Positions 1-12,500 of a stretch of DNA of 64,000 bases are shown piece after piece. The stretch's first letter is position 1, and each line of letters begins with the position of its first letter. The position numbers and the translations under genes are program-made. The notes under the pieces are model-generated. The model saw only the letters and a list, made by a program, of their open reading frames with translations, was not told the origin of the DNA and did not search any database. The DNA comes from Blepharisma stoltei (taxonomy: Eukaryota > Ciliophora > Heterotrichea > Heterotrichida > Blepharismidae), in contig CAJZBQ010000005.1 of NCBI GenBank assembly GCA_914767885.1, positions 248,001-312,000 on the forward strand, in the 5' to 3' direction.

Positions 1-1
1 T

Positions 2-2382
2 GTTCATAGAGCCTCAGTTGAATGTACTCCAAATACTCCTATGAATCTTAAGCCAATTCCTAAATGTTTATTTGTTCCTGATTCTTTATTTGGAAATCTT
101 TGAAATACTGTAATTATTCTAGCACTTATTTATACTGCGACCTTTATGCCTTTTCTTGTAGCTTTTTATGACTCAGAAAATGAAATTTGGCAGGGATTTG
201 ACATAGCGATTGACTCGATATTTATTATAGATTTGCTGGTCAACTTTAATATGGCTTTTTATAGTGAGGATGGAGAATTGGTGACTGATAGAAAAATTAT
301 TGTCAAAACTTATCTGAAAACGTGATTTATACTTGATTTAACCGCATCATTCCCTTTTTCATTTATATCTGTATCAAACGGCTCGAATGGTTCAGATAAA
401 CTTGTAAAACTAGCAAAAATCCCAAGAATTTATAGGATTATCAGATTTCTTCGAGTAATTAAAATCGCTAAGGCAGCTCGGTTTACCCAGACATATCAAG
501 AGGTGCTAGAACGATTAAATATTACTGCTACAGCAGTCAGAGGGTTTAAATTCTTTTTCATAATCGCTTTGCTTCTTCACCTAATAAGCTGCTTACTCCC
601 CCCCCCATCCTTGATCGAACGACTCGCCATCGTTCGATCAAGGATGGGGGTTAAAAAAAAATTTTTCGGAAAAAAAAATTTATATATAAAATAAAAAAAT
701 ATATAGATATTTTTTTTTATTTACTTTTAAATAAGAGGGTTAAGAATATTTAATAATTATTTTTACAGCAAAAAATTTAATTTATTTCATAAAATACCAA
801 TTTTTAATATTTTGATTTATTAGTTACCCCTTTAAATTGTATAAATTTTAATTTGTTCCTTATTAAATTAATTTTTTTTTTAATTTTAAAGAATCTCTAT
901 TTTATTAGATTATTGAGTTTTTAAGCATATGTTAATGACTAAATCACTTCGGATGGTTGATTCTGCAGCTTTCTGTCGTCTCAAAGCCTCTGAAAACAAC
1001 TTCATTATGTACATCTTCCCAAGCTTTTGATAACTAATATATTTTTATATATATAAAAATTTGCATGATATGAAAATCGTTCGATCAAGGATGGGGGTTT
1101 AATTTCCCCAATTTTTAGGAATTTTTACAGTCAATCGTTCGATCAAGGATGGGGGGTGGAGTTATGATATTTTGATGCAAGAATCGAAGATTTCAATTGG
1201 GAAACTTGGGTAATGAGATATGACCTCATGGACACAACTGAAGACGACAAATATTTATGATGCATTTACTGAGCAATTACTGTAATGGATACTATTGGCT
1301 ATGGAGATATAGTCCCTGTAATGCTGAGTGAAAAAATAATCTGCCTTATTTGGCTGTTTTTCGGAGTTTCCTTCTACTCCTACACAATCAGTAACCTCTC
1401 CGTCATTTTCTACAACATGAACACCAGAAACAACTATATTCAAAGAAAAGAAGAATTTCTCAAAGAATTTGCCAAAAACGTAAAACTTCCAAAATCATTA
1501 TTAAACCAAGTCAAATATTACGTCAGGTACAACTACAAGCACAACGTTTTTTCTTGGTCAGATATGAATAATTTTTTAAAAGAATTACCATCAAAATTGT
1601 ATACAAAAGTCTATAAGCATATTTTCAAAGATGTGCTGGACAATGTAAATTTTTTTAAAAATAAACCTCCAGCGTTCATATCAGAAATAATGCCACTTAT
1701 GAAATCTGTTGTGGTCCATGAAGGATATGAGCTTTATCCGTATGGATCTACACCAAGAGATATTTTTTTTCTGCTTAAAGGGAGAGTTAGGGCAAAAGAT
1801 AAACATGATTCTATTTTATTTTCGTATGTAAGGGGCTCGTATTTTGGAGAAACTGAGCTTTTATTTAAAACTGACAGAAAATCAACTACACAAGTAGAAG
1901 AAACTGCGAATTTATTGAAAATTGATGGGCAAGACTTTTTAGCTGTATTAGAAAGATTCCCTGAAATAAAGTCAGAAGTCTACGAACTCGCCGAGAAGCG
2001 TTTAGCGTACTATGAAGAGCGCAAAAGTGAATTAAAAAAACTAAGAGAAGAGTGCGACTCAATTGAAATCTTGCCACAGGCTTCAATGCAATTATCAGAC
2101 ATAAAACCAATTGTAGAGGATATAATGAAAATACAAGACGAAAAACCAGAAGACCCAAGCATAAAAATAGAAGATAATAATATAGATGAAGAGCAAGCTT
2201 GTCAAGAAATGATTGCAAAAATCAAAAAAACTGTAGTGGATATTAAAAAGAAAACGTCTGAAGTCAGTGATTTTTATTATGAAGTTTTTAAATTAAAAAG
2301 AGAGCAGGAGAAGACACTTCAAATGCTGAATGAAGTGATTGAGTTAATCCGGAAGAAAAAACTCAAAAAAGCAGAAATATAA
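2..2382 (+). CDS. Cyclic-nucleotide-binding voltage-gated K+ channel (CNG/EAG type), 5' partial
   Basis: Predicted plasma-membrane or ciliary-membrane K+ channel. The frame is open from the window edge, so the start lies outside. Visible in order: S1 (WNTVIILALIYTATFMPFLV), S2 and S3, a basic S4 (KIPRIYRIIRFLRVIKIAK), S5, a pore loop ending in the K+ selectivity filter IGYGDIVP (about codon 1,300 of the window), S6, a C-linker, a cyclic-nucleotide-binding domain with GSYFGE, and a C-terminal charged coiled coil. TGA must be read as Trp several times, for example just before the filter. The gene is split in S5 by a 569-bp insertion at 593-1161. Removing it gives HLISC-LWYFDAR and an open frame of 603 codons. 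Which cyclic nucleotide binds cannot be told from sequence. Confidence 0.9.
593..1161. mobile_element. IES, family 1, pointer TTA (569 bp)
   Basis: Interrupts the K+ channel exon. It is flanked by TTA at 593-595 and 1162-1164. The ends are C-rich inverted repeats (CTCCCCC.. / ..GGGTGGAG). The left end carries a hairpin made of 'ccatccttgatcgaacg' and its inverse. The right end has two direct copies of the same motif about 60 bp apart. The interior is very AT-rich. Excision leaving one TTA restores the channel frame. Confidence 0.92.
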
Positions 2383-2727
2383 AGAGTTTTGGTATATTAA
2401 TAATTAATCCTTTGTAAATTGGAAATTTGGTATATGGATTTTGAATAACACGAAATTTCAAGCTAAAAGCATTATTGATTAAGAATTTGTTGCATTTTCT
2501 GTAAAAAATTGATGATTGAATCAAAATCTCAATTTTTATTTTACATTTCATAATTTTTTTACATAAAATAAGCCAGTAATCTCTTTATCTTTTCCCGCTC
2601 ACCAGCAGCTTCAATTTGACAGTAACATAATGCCCATCCTGAATACTTTGAAAACTATTTATTTCATGGATTTATAAGCCATGAGAAATTTAAGGTGACA
2701 CTTAAGAATATGGCATAAATTAGGAAG

Positions 2728-3051
2728 ATGGAAGAAAAGCTTATCAAAGTCAGCCTCAAAAGAAAATACACATCTTTCGTCTACCAAGCCAAGGAAATCT
2801 TAAAAGAACAGAGTCAAGTTGAACTCCATGGCTTGGGTGAGGCTACTGCTAACACTATCAGGGCCGCTGAAATGTTATGCTCATTAGGATATGCAACTTT
2901 GGAAAAATTCGAGACTGTAAGCGTATCTGAAGAAGATCACGGTGGAGTCAGCAGAAGCAGAGCTAAAGCCATTATTGTCTTAAACAAAGCACCAACTTTC
3001 GATAAGGCATATGCGGAGTTTGAAAGCAATAAGACCACCAAGAAAGAATAA
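2728..3051 (+). CDS. Alba-domain DNA/RNA-binding protein
   Basis: A 107-aa protein that resembles the Alba superfamily (archaeal Alba, eukaryotic Rpp25/Mdp2-type) over nearly its full length. The core VELHGLGEATANTIRAAEML matches the conserved loop and helix that bind nucleic acid, followed by the basic, flexible HGGVSRSRAKA hairpin. Family members bind RNA or DNA, often in ribonucleoproteins or translational control. The ATG at 2728 is preceded by AT-rich DNA. No intron or IES is visible. The specific target is unknown. Confidence 0.85.
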   Translation: MEEKLIKVSLKRKYTSFVYQAKEILKEQSQVELHGLGEATANTIRAAEMLCSLGYATLEKFETVSVSEEDHGGVSRSRAKAIIVLNKAPTFDKAYAEFESNKTTKKE

Positions 3052-4008
3052 TTTTAGTGCTTAACTAGTCATTCTACTCAGTTTTGTGGTAAAATAAATA
3101 ATAAATATTGAGAATGCTGAAATGAATGAGAAATAAATTCCTAAATTGCATTTTGATAAAATAGATGGACAATTTATTATTAAATAGCTAGGAAATAGGA
3201 ATTTAGATTCATAATATTAACCCCCCATTCGTGAGGATAAAATTTTATTTGCTCAGAGAGGTTTAATTGTTTTATTTTTAATATTATTTATTATATATAT
3301 TTTTTTTATCAAATCTTAATATATTTATGTTTAAGTGCAAGCTACTTAGAATTGAATAAAATGTGCTAGAGATTTCGTTATAATATCTATCATTTATATA
3401 TATCAACATTTTTTATAAGAACTCATAGAGGGAAGTAAGTAATTATTGATAATTATTTTGAGAGCACGAAATTTATAATTGAGCTTTCTTAATATCTAAT
3501 AATAAATAGATTATTAATTTTTCAAAATATATTTGCAAAATTTTTGAAGAGAAGTTTGTACGATGAAATAATAAATCCCTACTGTCTATTAGCTATCCAA
3601 TAGAAGGTATATTCAAGCCGTTATATCCAGGAATTAAATATTTTCATCATTTTTACTTTCTAATTTTCAAGCATAATTGCCAATTTTTAATATTTCTTTT
3701 GAGAGTTAAAATTATTACTCAAGCTGACCTACCTTCAATTTTTTTATTGTTTTACTACAGCTAAATTAGCCTAACCTATTCAAATTAAATTTATAAAAAA
3801 AATTAAAAAAAAATTATTTAAGCTAATTTCTTTTTTAATTTATCATTTTTTAAAAATTAAAATAAATAGTGTAAGAATACGTAAATATGTCATATATTAA
3901 TAGGATAAATCTAGGTATAGCAAAAAAACGAATACTGAATTTAATTAAATTCTTCTTTCAAGTCTAATATCAAGGTTTGGTGTTTATTTTTAATTAATCT
4001 TATGATGA
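3052..4008. other. Intergenic region with one decayed family-2 IES
   Basis: No convincing gene seen on either strand. The stretch is very AT-rich, and the only structure found is the degenerate IES at 3218-3435. Confidence 0.6.
3218..3435 (-). mobile_element. Decayed family-2 IES, pointer TAA
   Basis: Intergenic. The left end 'TTAA ccccccattcgtgag' and the right end 'ctcatagaggg aag TAA' resemble worn family-2 termini. The interior around 3360-3410 is the reverse complement of the family-2 core ('gctagagatttcgttataat'). Because it is outside a gene, excision cannot be tested by reading frame. Confidence 0.5.
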
Positions 4009-4209
4009 TTAGCTTGCAGTGTTATCTTCTGCGCCTACATTTGCTTCATTATCCATACCTTTCACAAGTGGGCTGCTTTCTGAAATATTCCCTTGATCTT
4101 TTTGAGAAGTAACCATTTCTTGACCAGTTGGGCAACAAATTAGATTGAGGATTCTTTCTATATAGTCGATTTCTGAAGAATTTGCTGAGTATTTTTGAGT
4201 ATGATCCAT
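4009..4209 (-). CDS. Small hypothetical protein
   Basis: A 66-aa open frame starting MDHTQKYSANSSEIDYIERI and ending at a TAA near a cluster of AT-rich DNA. Its base composition is less AT-rich than the flanks, which hints at coding. I recognise no family. It could instead be chance, or a fragment of a gene with an unrecognised IES. Confidence 0.35.
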   Translation of the reverse strand: MDHTQKYSANSSEIDYIERILNLICCPTGQEMVTSQKDQGNISESSPLVKGMDNEANVGAEDNTAS

Positions 4210-4520
4210 ATTCGGTATGTCAAATTTTTATAATCATATTTATTTCATGCTAATAGAGCATGTTGAAATCATTCACTATAATATCTATAATCTAATAGCG
4301 TTTTCATTTTCTAATGCTTTATTTATAATTTCTTGACTTAATTATTCTAGTTTTATATTATTTTAATCTACTTATCAACTAAAAAAAATTTTTTATTTAA
4401 AGCTTGCTACTTTAGACTACCTAAATATATGCTATCTATTTAAAATTAAATGGAATTTTATTATTTCCTTCAACAAAAAATATTAAAATATTTTTCAAAA
4501 TCTTACATTTTAGAATATTT

Positions 4521-5219
4521 TTAAACTTTTGACTTTTTATTTGCACTGCCTCCTTTTTTCTTTTTGCCATCTTCATCTTCCTCTTCACTTTCCTCCCCAA
4601 ACTCCTTTTCAAGCCTTTCGATTTCATCAAGATCTTCTTGTGCTATCCATCTCCCATTCTTTCCTCTTACATTATTCGTTTGTACATTAGGATTATTCTC
4701 TACTTCACTTGGCTTAGGTTTAATTGTAAACGACGTCGTCCTATCTGTTATAGGCAGCTTTAGCAAAATTTTGGCGAATTCACCACAAATGGTAATCATC
4801 AAATCTTTTCGTCTAAGCAGGCCTTTGGCTCTTACTTTGGCCGCTGATACTTCTTTTAGCTTATTAAATGTATCTCTATCAAGGGCAGCAAGGATTTTTA
4901 TTACATAATCTCTATTAGTTGGTCCTTCTGGAACATAAAATTTAAGTTTTGGATTGTTTAAACAGTGCTGATGCAGTTTATTGCTTGATACAAGGATATT
5001 TTCCTCAATTTTAATCAAATCAGACTCTGCTTGGGAAATTGTCTTCTTTTCTCCAGATAAAAGCTGAATTAAGTAGTTTAAATCGATCAGTGAATAGTCA
5101 GGGAGGTATCTTTTCATATGATCTTCAAAAAATTCGTAAAGATTTTTCTTGTTGCTAAGAATTCGAGCTAGTTCTGGGGCGCATTGCTGGACTTCGTGAG
5201 GAAGGGTCGAATTATCCAT
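4521..5219 (-). CDS. Hypothetical protein with acidic/basic C-terminus
   Basis: About 232 aa if started at the Met at 5219 (MDNSTLPHEVQQCAPELAR). The open frame extends upstream to 5258, but that extension lies close to AT-rich flank. The body is mostly helical, with LPDYSLIDLNYLIQLLSGEK and a motif RKDLMITICGEFAKILLKL. The C-terminus is an acidic run followed by a lysine-rich tail (KKKKGGSANKKSKV), typical of nuclear or nucleolar proteins. I do not recognise the family. No intron seen. Confidence 0.65.
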   Translation of the reverse strand: MDNSTLPHEVQQCAPELARILSNKKNLYEFFEDHMKRYLPDYSLIDLNYLIQLLSGEKKTISQAESDLIKIEENILVSSNKLHQHCLNNPKLKFYVPEGPTNRDYVIKILAALDRDTFNKLKEVSAAKVRAKGLLRRKDLMITICGEFAKILLKLPITDRTTSFTIKPKPSEVENNPNVQTNNVRGKNGRWIAQEDLDEIERLEKEFGEESEEEDEDGKKKKGGSANKKSKV

Positions 5220-5455
5220 TATATGGGGGCTATATTCGAAGAGGTAATAAAAACCCAAATCATTAAATAAAGCTCCATTTTATAATACACTAATAAATAT
5301 AGTGTAAAAAATTGTGAAAAATATTTTCAGAATTTCATTAGAAAACAAATAAATATTTAAATAAAATTTCTTTTAAGTAATTAATAATTTGACAAATTTC
5401 GGGAAATGAAGGCATCAAGGATTTTTGATATTTAGGTTGTGTGCTGCTTTTAGAC

Positions 5456-5738
5456 TTGCTCCTCCTTTTTTAAGCGAGAGAAAATCGAAAAAAATCCCTA
5501 TTTTTTGGAAAATTAGCCCCCTAAAAATTTTCTAATAATTTTTTTCTAAATATATTTTATAATTAATTATTGTTATAAGGATATCTTTTGCTAACTCTAT
5601 TCAAATTTTGCACAAATTGAATTCAAATATTTGAAAATTTGGATTTTAATAAACTCAAAAAAAAATGTAATTTTTATAATAAATTTTTCACCCTTTAAGA
5701 TCCAGCAACAAATTTTTCTAGTTCTTAAAGAGGAGGAG
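5456..5738. mobile_element. IES-like element with CTCCTCC termini
   Basis: The ends are inverted repeats CTCCTCCTTTTTTAAG (5459 on) and CTTAAAGAGGAGGAG (to 5738), with TTG or TTA at the borders. It is intergenic, so excision is not testable here. The terminal sequence resembles the IES at 21651-22030 more than families 1 and 2. Confidence 0.5.
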
Positions 5739-6076
5739 TTACATAAATATATAATTTAAATTTATCTATTCAGTTTTATATTTTATTAAAAAAAGTACTA
5801 AATCAATGTGACAGTTTTAATTTTTATATTGGGATTATGTGGATTCATAATATTAAATTATCCATACTTATTGAAAGCATGCTACTTTAAATAAAGTTTA
5901 ACAGTAATATATTTTTAATTATAAAATTAAATTTTGTATGATTGCAGTATATAGCCCTAATTTATATTAAAAAGGCATAATTATTTTGCATGTTCAATAT
6001 CTCTACTTGACTTTTAAATTTGTGGTTCTATTGAGTACATTTTTTTGATCGGAATGTTTTGATATTGTACAGTTGC

Positions 6077-6379
6077 TTACTCGCTCCCCTTATGAGCAAA
6101 CAAAAAATTTTGTTCACTCATGATGGAAGTTTTTTTTTTTTTAATAAATTTTATAGCAAATTTTTTCAAATCCATATTTGATATAATTTTAAGAAAATAT
6201 TAATTTAATTTGCTTTAAAATGCAAGCCTAACAGAATCAGCTAGAGATTTTTATTAAAATAATTATTATTTATATAAAATAATTTTTCTTGAAAAATTTT
6301 TATATTAACAAATTTTTTGCTGACAGGGGTAGGTTTTAGGTCAAAAAATAGGGATTTTTCAATGCTTTGTTCGGGGGAG
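6077..6379 (-). mobile_element. Family-2-like IES, pointer TTA (303 bp)
   Basis: Flanked by TTA at 6077-6079 and 6380-6382. The left end has the family hairpin in worn form ('ctccccttatgagcaaac' then 'gttcactcatgatgg'), and the right end is 'ttgttcgggggag'. The interior carries the reverse-complement family-2 core near 6230-6290. It sits upstream of the first cyclase gene, in non-coding DNA. Confidence 0.6.
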
Positions 6380-6595
6380 TTAGGAAATTTATCCAAATTT
6401 TTGGATGCGCAGAAATTTTTCTGAAATTTAATTTTGTGAGCAAATTCCAAACTATCAAATTTTCCTTATAATTTTTTTTCCCTGCTAACTATCAGAAATT
6501 TCAGATCAAATTGCATGTAGCCGGTTTTATTTCATTCAAATTCTCCAAAATAGATATTATCATCCAGATTTATTTCAACTAATATAATAATTACA

Positions 6596-9500
6596 ATGAG
6601 TCTTCCCATAAAACAAACAGGCGATAAACTCAAACCTGAAAACTGACGAGTGATGTACTTATTAAGTCATAATGGAAATTCATTTCAGTCCATTAGCAAC
6701 GAAGTTCGATCTGCAAATTACACCTTGTGGAATCTTCTCCCAAAAAATATTTTTACTCAGTTTTGTGATATTTGATATTTCTGGTTCCTTTTTATCTCAA
6801 TTTTACAGCTGAGTTTATCTACTTCCAGTGTAGGTACATCAGCTGTAATTATTCCTTTTATTGTCCTACTTTTTATTACTTTAATTTCAGACGCTTACCA
6901 TGACTTGCCAAAGCACCGGCACGACCAGACTGTTAACAATAAAGAATATTTAGTTTGTGATGGATTTAATTTTGTATTAAAGAAGAGCAAGGACATTAAA
7001 ATTGGAGACGTCATTCAAATTAGAGAAAAAGAGACTTGTCCAGCTGATATTTTGATGCTCTGTGTAAAAGGTGGGGAATCTGAAATATTTGTTGATATGT
7101 CTGGGGTAAATGGAGAGCCTACTTTTGAATCGAAAAAGCCTATAAAAGAGACAATGGAATTTACGAGTGAAGCTAATGAGTTTGAAGCGATTACACTTAT
7201 CAGTAGAATAAATGCTATTATAAAAGTCCCAGAAAATAGAATTAGTGGAGAATTTAAAGGTTCCATAAGGCTGGAATCAAATCCTAAATCTAGTGTAATT
7301 TCAAGCTTAAACTATATAAAAAGAGGTGCAAAACCTATAGATGCACAATGGATTTTAGGATTGGTAATATATGCTGGTGAAGATACACCTTATAAGCAAA
7401 AATTAACAGAGAGGCTTTCTGCGTCTAAGAAAAGGCTAAATAAAGTGGTTTTGATAATGATGATTTTTGCTGGGGTATTTGTTTTGCTTACAGTAGTAAA
7501 TACAATTGAGAATCATCATTATTCAGACAATGAAGGAAACTTGAATTTTATATTGTCTGTTATCGTATTGTATAGCTATCTTGTACCTATTTCTTTATTT
7601 ATTGCTTTGAGAGTTACTAAGCTCATTATTTCATTTTCTTTGAGAAAAAGTTACAATATTCGAATAAATGATCTGTCTGCAATAGAAGATGGAGGCCAAA
7701 TTGAGTATATTCTTGCAGATAAAACAGGTACTATTACAAATGGAAATTTTCAGCTGCAAGTGTGTATTGTAGCTGGAGATATTTATATGAAAGATGATTT
7801 CGAGTTTTGTCAGTCTCCATATGAATTTTTGACAAGCCCAAAAACTGAAGCTCGGGCACCATTAATAATCCATGACCTTGTATACTACGACGCAGCTAGC
7901 GTACTATAAAAAAGAAGTGTTGGAGCTTCTGGCTTGTCACAAAAAGGCGACTAGCTAAAAAAATTGAGTACATCTGCTAAATTAATAAATCCTGTTAATC
8001 AATTTCTCTGTAAGCAATCAGGACAAATAGTTTCTAGCCCTTTTTTCTATCTCTAAGGCGCACTAAATGCATGCCCAAAGTATAAAGCATAATTCAAAAA
8101 CTTTCAAAACATTCCATGATCTGAGAAGCGACTTTGCCTTAGTCGGACCAAACTCAGTTTTTTACCATTTTACACTATGCATGGCTATCTGCAATAGCAC
8201 ATACATGAGAGCTGATCGAGCAATCAGTCCTATTTCAATTGAAGAAAAAGTCATGATAGAAACAAGCAAAGAACTCGGCATTAAATTAACTCCGCCCCCC
8301 ATCCTTGATCGAACGACTCGCCATCGTTCGATCAAGGATGGGGGGTTAAAAAAAATTTTTTTGGGAAAAAATTTTTTATATATAAAATAAAATATATATA
8401 TAAATTTTTTTTTATTTACTTTTAAATAAGGGGTTAAGAGTATTTAATAATTATTTTTACAGCAAAAAAATGAATTAATTTCATAAAAATACCAATTTTT
8501 AATATTTAATTTATTAGTTACCCTTTTAAACTGTATAAATTTTAATTTAAATTAAATATTTTTTTTAAAAATTTTAAAGAATCTCTATTTTATTAGATTA
8601 TTGAGTTTTTAAGCCCATGTTGATGACTAAATTACTTGAATGGTTGATTCCGAAGCTTTCTATCGTCTCAAAGTCTCTGAAAACAACTTCATTAGGTACA
8701 TCTTCCCAAGCTTTTGATAACTATTATATTTTTATATATATAAAAATTTGCATGATATGAAAATCGTTCGATCAAGGATGGGGGTTAATTTCCCCAATTT
8801 TTAGGAATTTTTACAGTCAATCGTTCGATCAAGGATGGGGGGGGGGAGTAAGGAAAAAAACAAGCCAAATTTACGATGCCATCATTTTCGATGAAGAACT
8901 CAAACTCAAAGTAATCGGCTACCAGAGAAAATCCCACAATGCCAAAAAATCACGAATCATCGTAAAAAATACCATAACTGGCCATACATTTTTATATGTA
9001 AGTGGCTCAAGAGAGCCAATGATGAAACATTTTTACTATTCTTCAGAAGACTCTGCATATATTGAAGAACTTATTAGCAGATCCGAAATGGTTGATAAAA
9101 AAGTTATCATATTCGGCTACAAAGAGCTATCCAAAGAAGAAGTCGAAAAATTTGAAGTGGATTATTTAAATTTTAAGCTTCTTCCTGTCATAAGTGAAGG
9201 AAAAATCGAAGATTTATTCATAAAGCTAGAAGATGAGGTCAGATTTTTAGGAGCAGTTGGGCTAGAAGAAACTGTTTTAGAAGAAACAAAAGAAGCCATT
9301 GCTTCTTTAACACAAGCTGGAATCAAGATATGGGTTCTTAGTGGGGATAATGAAGAAAATACTTTATGCACAGGCATTGCATCTGGTCTTTTTAAGCCTG
9401 GAGCTAATATTTCAAAAATTTCGAATATCACTTCTCCTTGGGATTGCACAGTAGAGCTGCTTGATCAGATCAAGACAAACCTTTTTCATGTCAATACAAA

Positions 9501-12500
9501 TACGTATATAACACCAGTGCTTGGAAGAGAAAATTCATCTTTTGAAAAATCAGGCAATAGAAGTCCTCACCATGTACAGTCTAATTTTGAAATGCTTTAC
9601 CAAAATAGCATACAACACCCTCAAGGATTCACGCCAAGCAATGCAGCTTTTAGAGTCCGAAGAAAAAGCAAAATGAGGAGAAGATCAGTGAACCCTGTCC
9701 TGATCTCTAATCTTTCTAAAGGAAGCAAACTAAGATCTCCTCTTTCAGACACAATTATCCCTGAGTCGATTCATTTTGTATTATCAATTGATAGAAGTAT
9801 CGTTGAATTTGGGTTAAAATCTGAAGAAAACAGAAAATATTTAGCAGCTTTGTTATGTGCAGCTGATAGTGTATGTTTCCACTCATTGCTGCCTGATGAT
9901 AAAACAAAAATTACTAGGTTTTTAAGATACAGATTCTCTTATGATCCAATAATTCTTGCTATTGGAGACGAAACAAGTGATATTGGAATGATAAAGCATG
10001 CAAATATCGGCGTCGGGATCATAAAGGCAAAAACTGAACACATTGGTAAAGCAGCCATAAGGAAATTTTCGCAGCTTAGGGAGCTGATTTTGTATCAAGG
10101 TCATACAAAATTCCTTATATTATCAAAAGTCTTGATGCTTTCATTTTTCATGAACTATTTGATTACATTTGTTTTGCTATTCTATTGCAATTCTTCGTTT
10201 ACTAGTTGCCAATCAATGCTAGATGAAGATTTCATAGTTTTTTATTTATTTTTACTAGTATTTGTCCCTATTGTAGGGTCTGGACTTTTTGATGAAGATT
10301 TAACTAAAGAGCAGGTTTATAAGTATCCTCAGGTTTATAATGCACGCAACCATTTAGCAGTTATAAAGCCTTGGAAATTTTTAGCATCTATGGGTACAGC
10401 GTTTATATATGCAATGATTATTTACTTTCCAGTTTATTCTGTATATATAATGAATGATAAAGGATTTACCCTTGATTTATACACAATGGAGATCATTATT
10501 TATTTATCTTTATATATTATGTCGATGCTTTATATAATAATCCAAACGACTGCATTTAATATATGGACTGGATTAGCATATTTAGTTTCCTTGGTTGCTT
10601 TGATAATATTTTTGAATGTTGAACATAATGACCCTGACGATGAGCACTATGGAGTTTTAGACATTTTATACGAAAGTCCACTTCTATGGTGCTATATCAT
10701 TATTTTACCAGTCATATGTATATGTATAAGCCTTGCTTTTAAGCTTTATATGATATTGCTTCATCCTAGTCTCAGCTACTTGATAAAAGTTAAAGGGAAA
10801 AAGCTGCTAAATATCAATATTTCTTCAAGACTAGAGGAATTTAAAAGCAAAATGGAATCAATATATAAAAAATCCAATTCCTTAAAGCATGATCACGATT
10901 CTTTTGAAATAAATCCATGGACCTTAAAATTCAGCTCAAAACTAATTGAGAACGAGTTTCAAATCTATTCAAGCCACAATGTAAACAATTACCGGATCTT
11001 TTTAGGGATTTCTTATTTTTCATTCGCAGCGCTTGGAATTTATGAAATTTGTACTTCAGAAACGACGGAATCTTATGGTATTTTTATTATTGTGACTTTC
11101 ACACTTTATGCTATTTTATTGATTTCTTCACTTACTTCTATTTTCAACACATATCATAAAGAAATGTCAATTTTGGCAGCAGTTTTTAACATTGTTATTT
11201 CTATAGTCAATATTTTTATATTTAGTATTCAGCCAACTCAGCTTTATTTATATTGGTCTCCTCTTTTTCTATTCGCTGAAAGTGGCCTATGGATGGAAAT
11301 GGGAATAATAACGATCATAACATTCATTATATGTGGTATGTGCAGCATTTATTTCAATGGAAGAACTGATTGGGACACTTCAAACAAATTAGTGTATTTT
11401 TTAGAAATTCTTACCCTTTATATGGCAATGTCCTTAATAGTTGCAGCGAGATTATATGTCGCTTCCAAATCCAAAAGAAATCGTTGGAAATTTTTAAAGA
11501 ATGTCGACAATGAAATGGAGAAATCAGAGCAAGTCTTAAATTTCGTGCTTCCAGCCTTTGTAAGAAAAAGAGTAAAAGATGGAATAAGATATACCAATAC
11601 AAATTTTAATGGGATGAATATAAAGAAATATCACAAATTTTTATCAGATATAAAAGGGTATATATCGCTGAAGACCAAGGGGTCGTATCTGTTCTATTTT
11701 GCGATATTGATAATTTTGATGAAATTCTTTCAAACTATCCCAGCAGTGAAATCACTCAATTTCTCGACGAAATTTATAGGAAGTTTGATAATATTTGTGA
11801 CACAACTGGAGTAACTAAAATAGAAACAGTCGGAAATGTTTACATGGCTTGTGCAGGGCTAAAAGACAGCGAAATGGAGCTGCCTTCTTATTTCAGGTCA
11901 ATCTCCCATTCTAGAAGATGCATTGAAATGGGTTTGAAAATTTTAAGCACAGTTGATAAAATTTATTTGAATAAAGGAGAGTCTCTGAAGGTCAAGATTG
12001 GTATTCACACAGGCCCGGTGACTGCTGGAGTTGTAGGATACCATAAGCCTCAGTTTTCCCTTGTTGGTGATACTGTAAATACAGCTAGTAGGATGGCTTC
12101 TACCCTTAATGACCCTCTAATGATACAGATTTCAGAAGACACTTACTCACATCTCGATGACTTATCAGGACTGTCTTTTACCAAAAGAACAGTCAGCGTT
12201 AAAGGTAAAGGGAACATGAATACAGTACTAGTAAGCTTCAACCAATCTTCAGATATCAGTCTCAAAGATATGGAGCCACTTCTACCTACTCTTCAATATG
12301 GGAATAACAGCTCCATGATAAGAGCTAATTTTAGAAGCACCATGAGATTAGACTCAGTTGCTTTTAATAACCATTCAGCCAAGTCATCCACTGTATTTAC
12401 AGACCGAAGATCATCTGATTTATCAAATTCTAATATAAAGCTCCCAACACAAGATTTCAGTATATGAGAACTTTGTCCTTTCAATACTAGTGAAACCCAC

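Larger units (their letters stand above)
5259..6595. other. Intergenic region with two IES-like elements
   Basis: Lies between two divergent genes, and no coding frame with convincing composition was found. It contains IES-like elements at 5456-5738 and 6077-6379. The short open frame inside the latter on the minus strand is just element sequence. Confidence 0.6.

Noticed and set aside
6241-6450. Minus-strand 69-codon frame
   Set aside because: Covers the family-2-like IES and its border.
11600-11844. Frameshift or pseudogene in the C1 domain of the first cyclase
   Set aside because: A 71-bp segment between TATA repeats removes the frameshift and restores paralogue identity.
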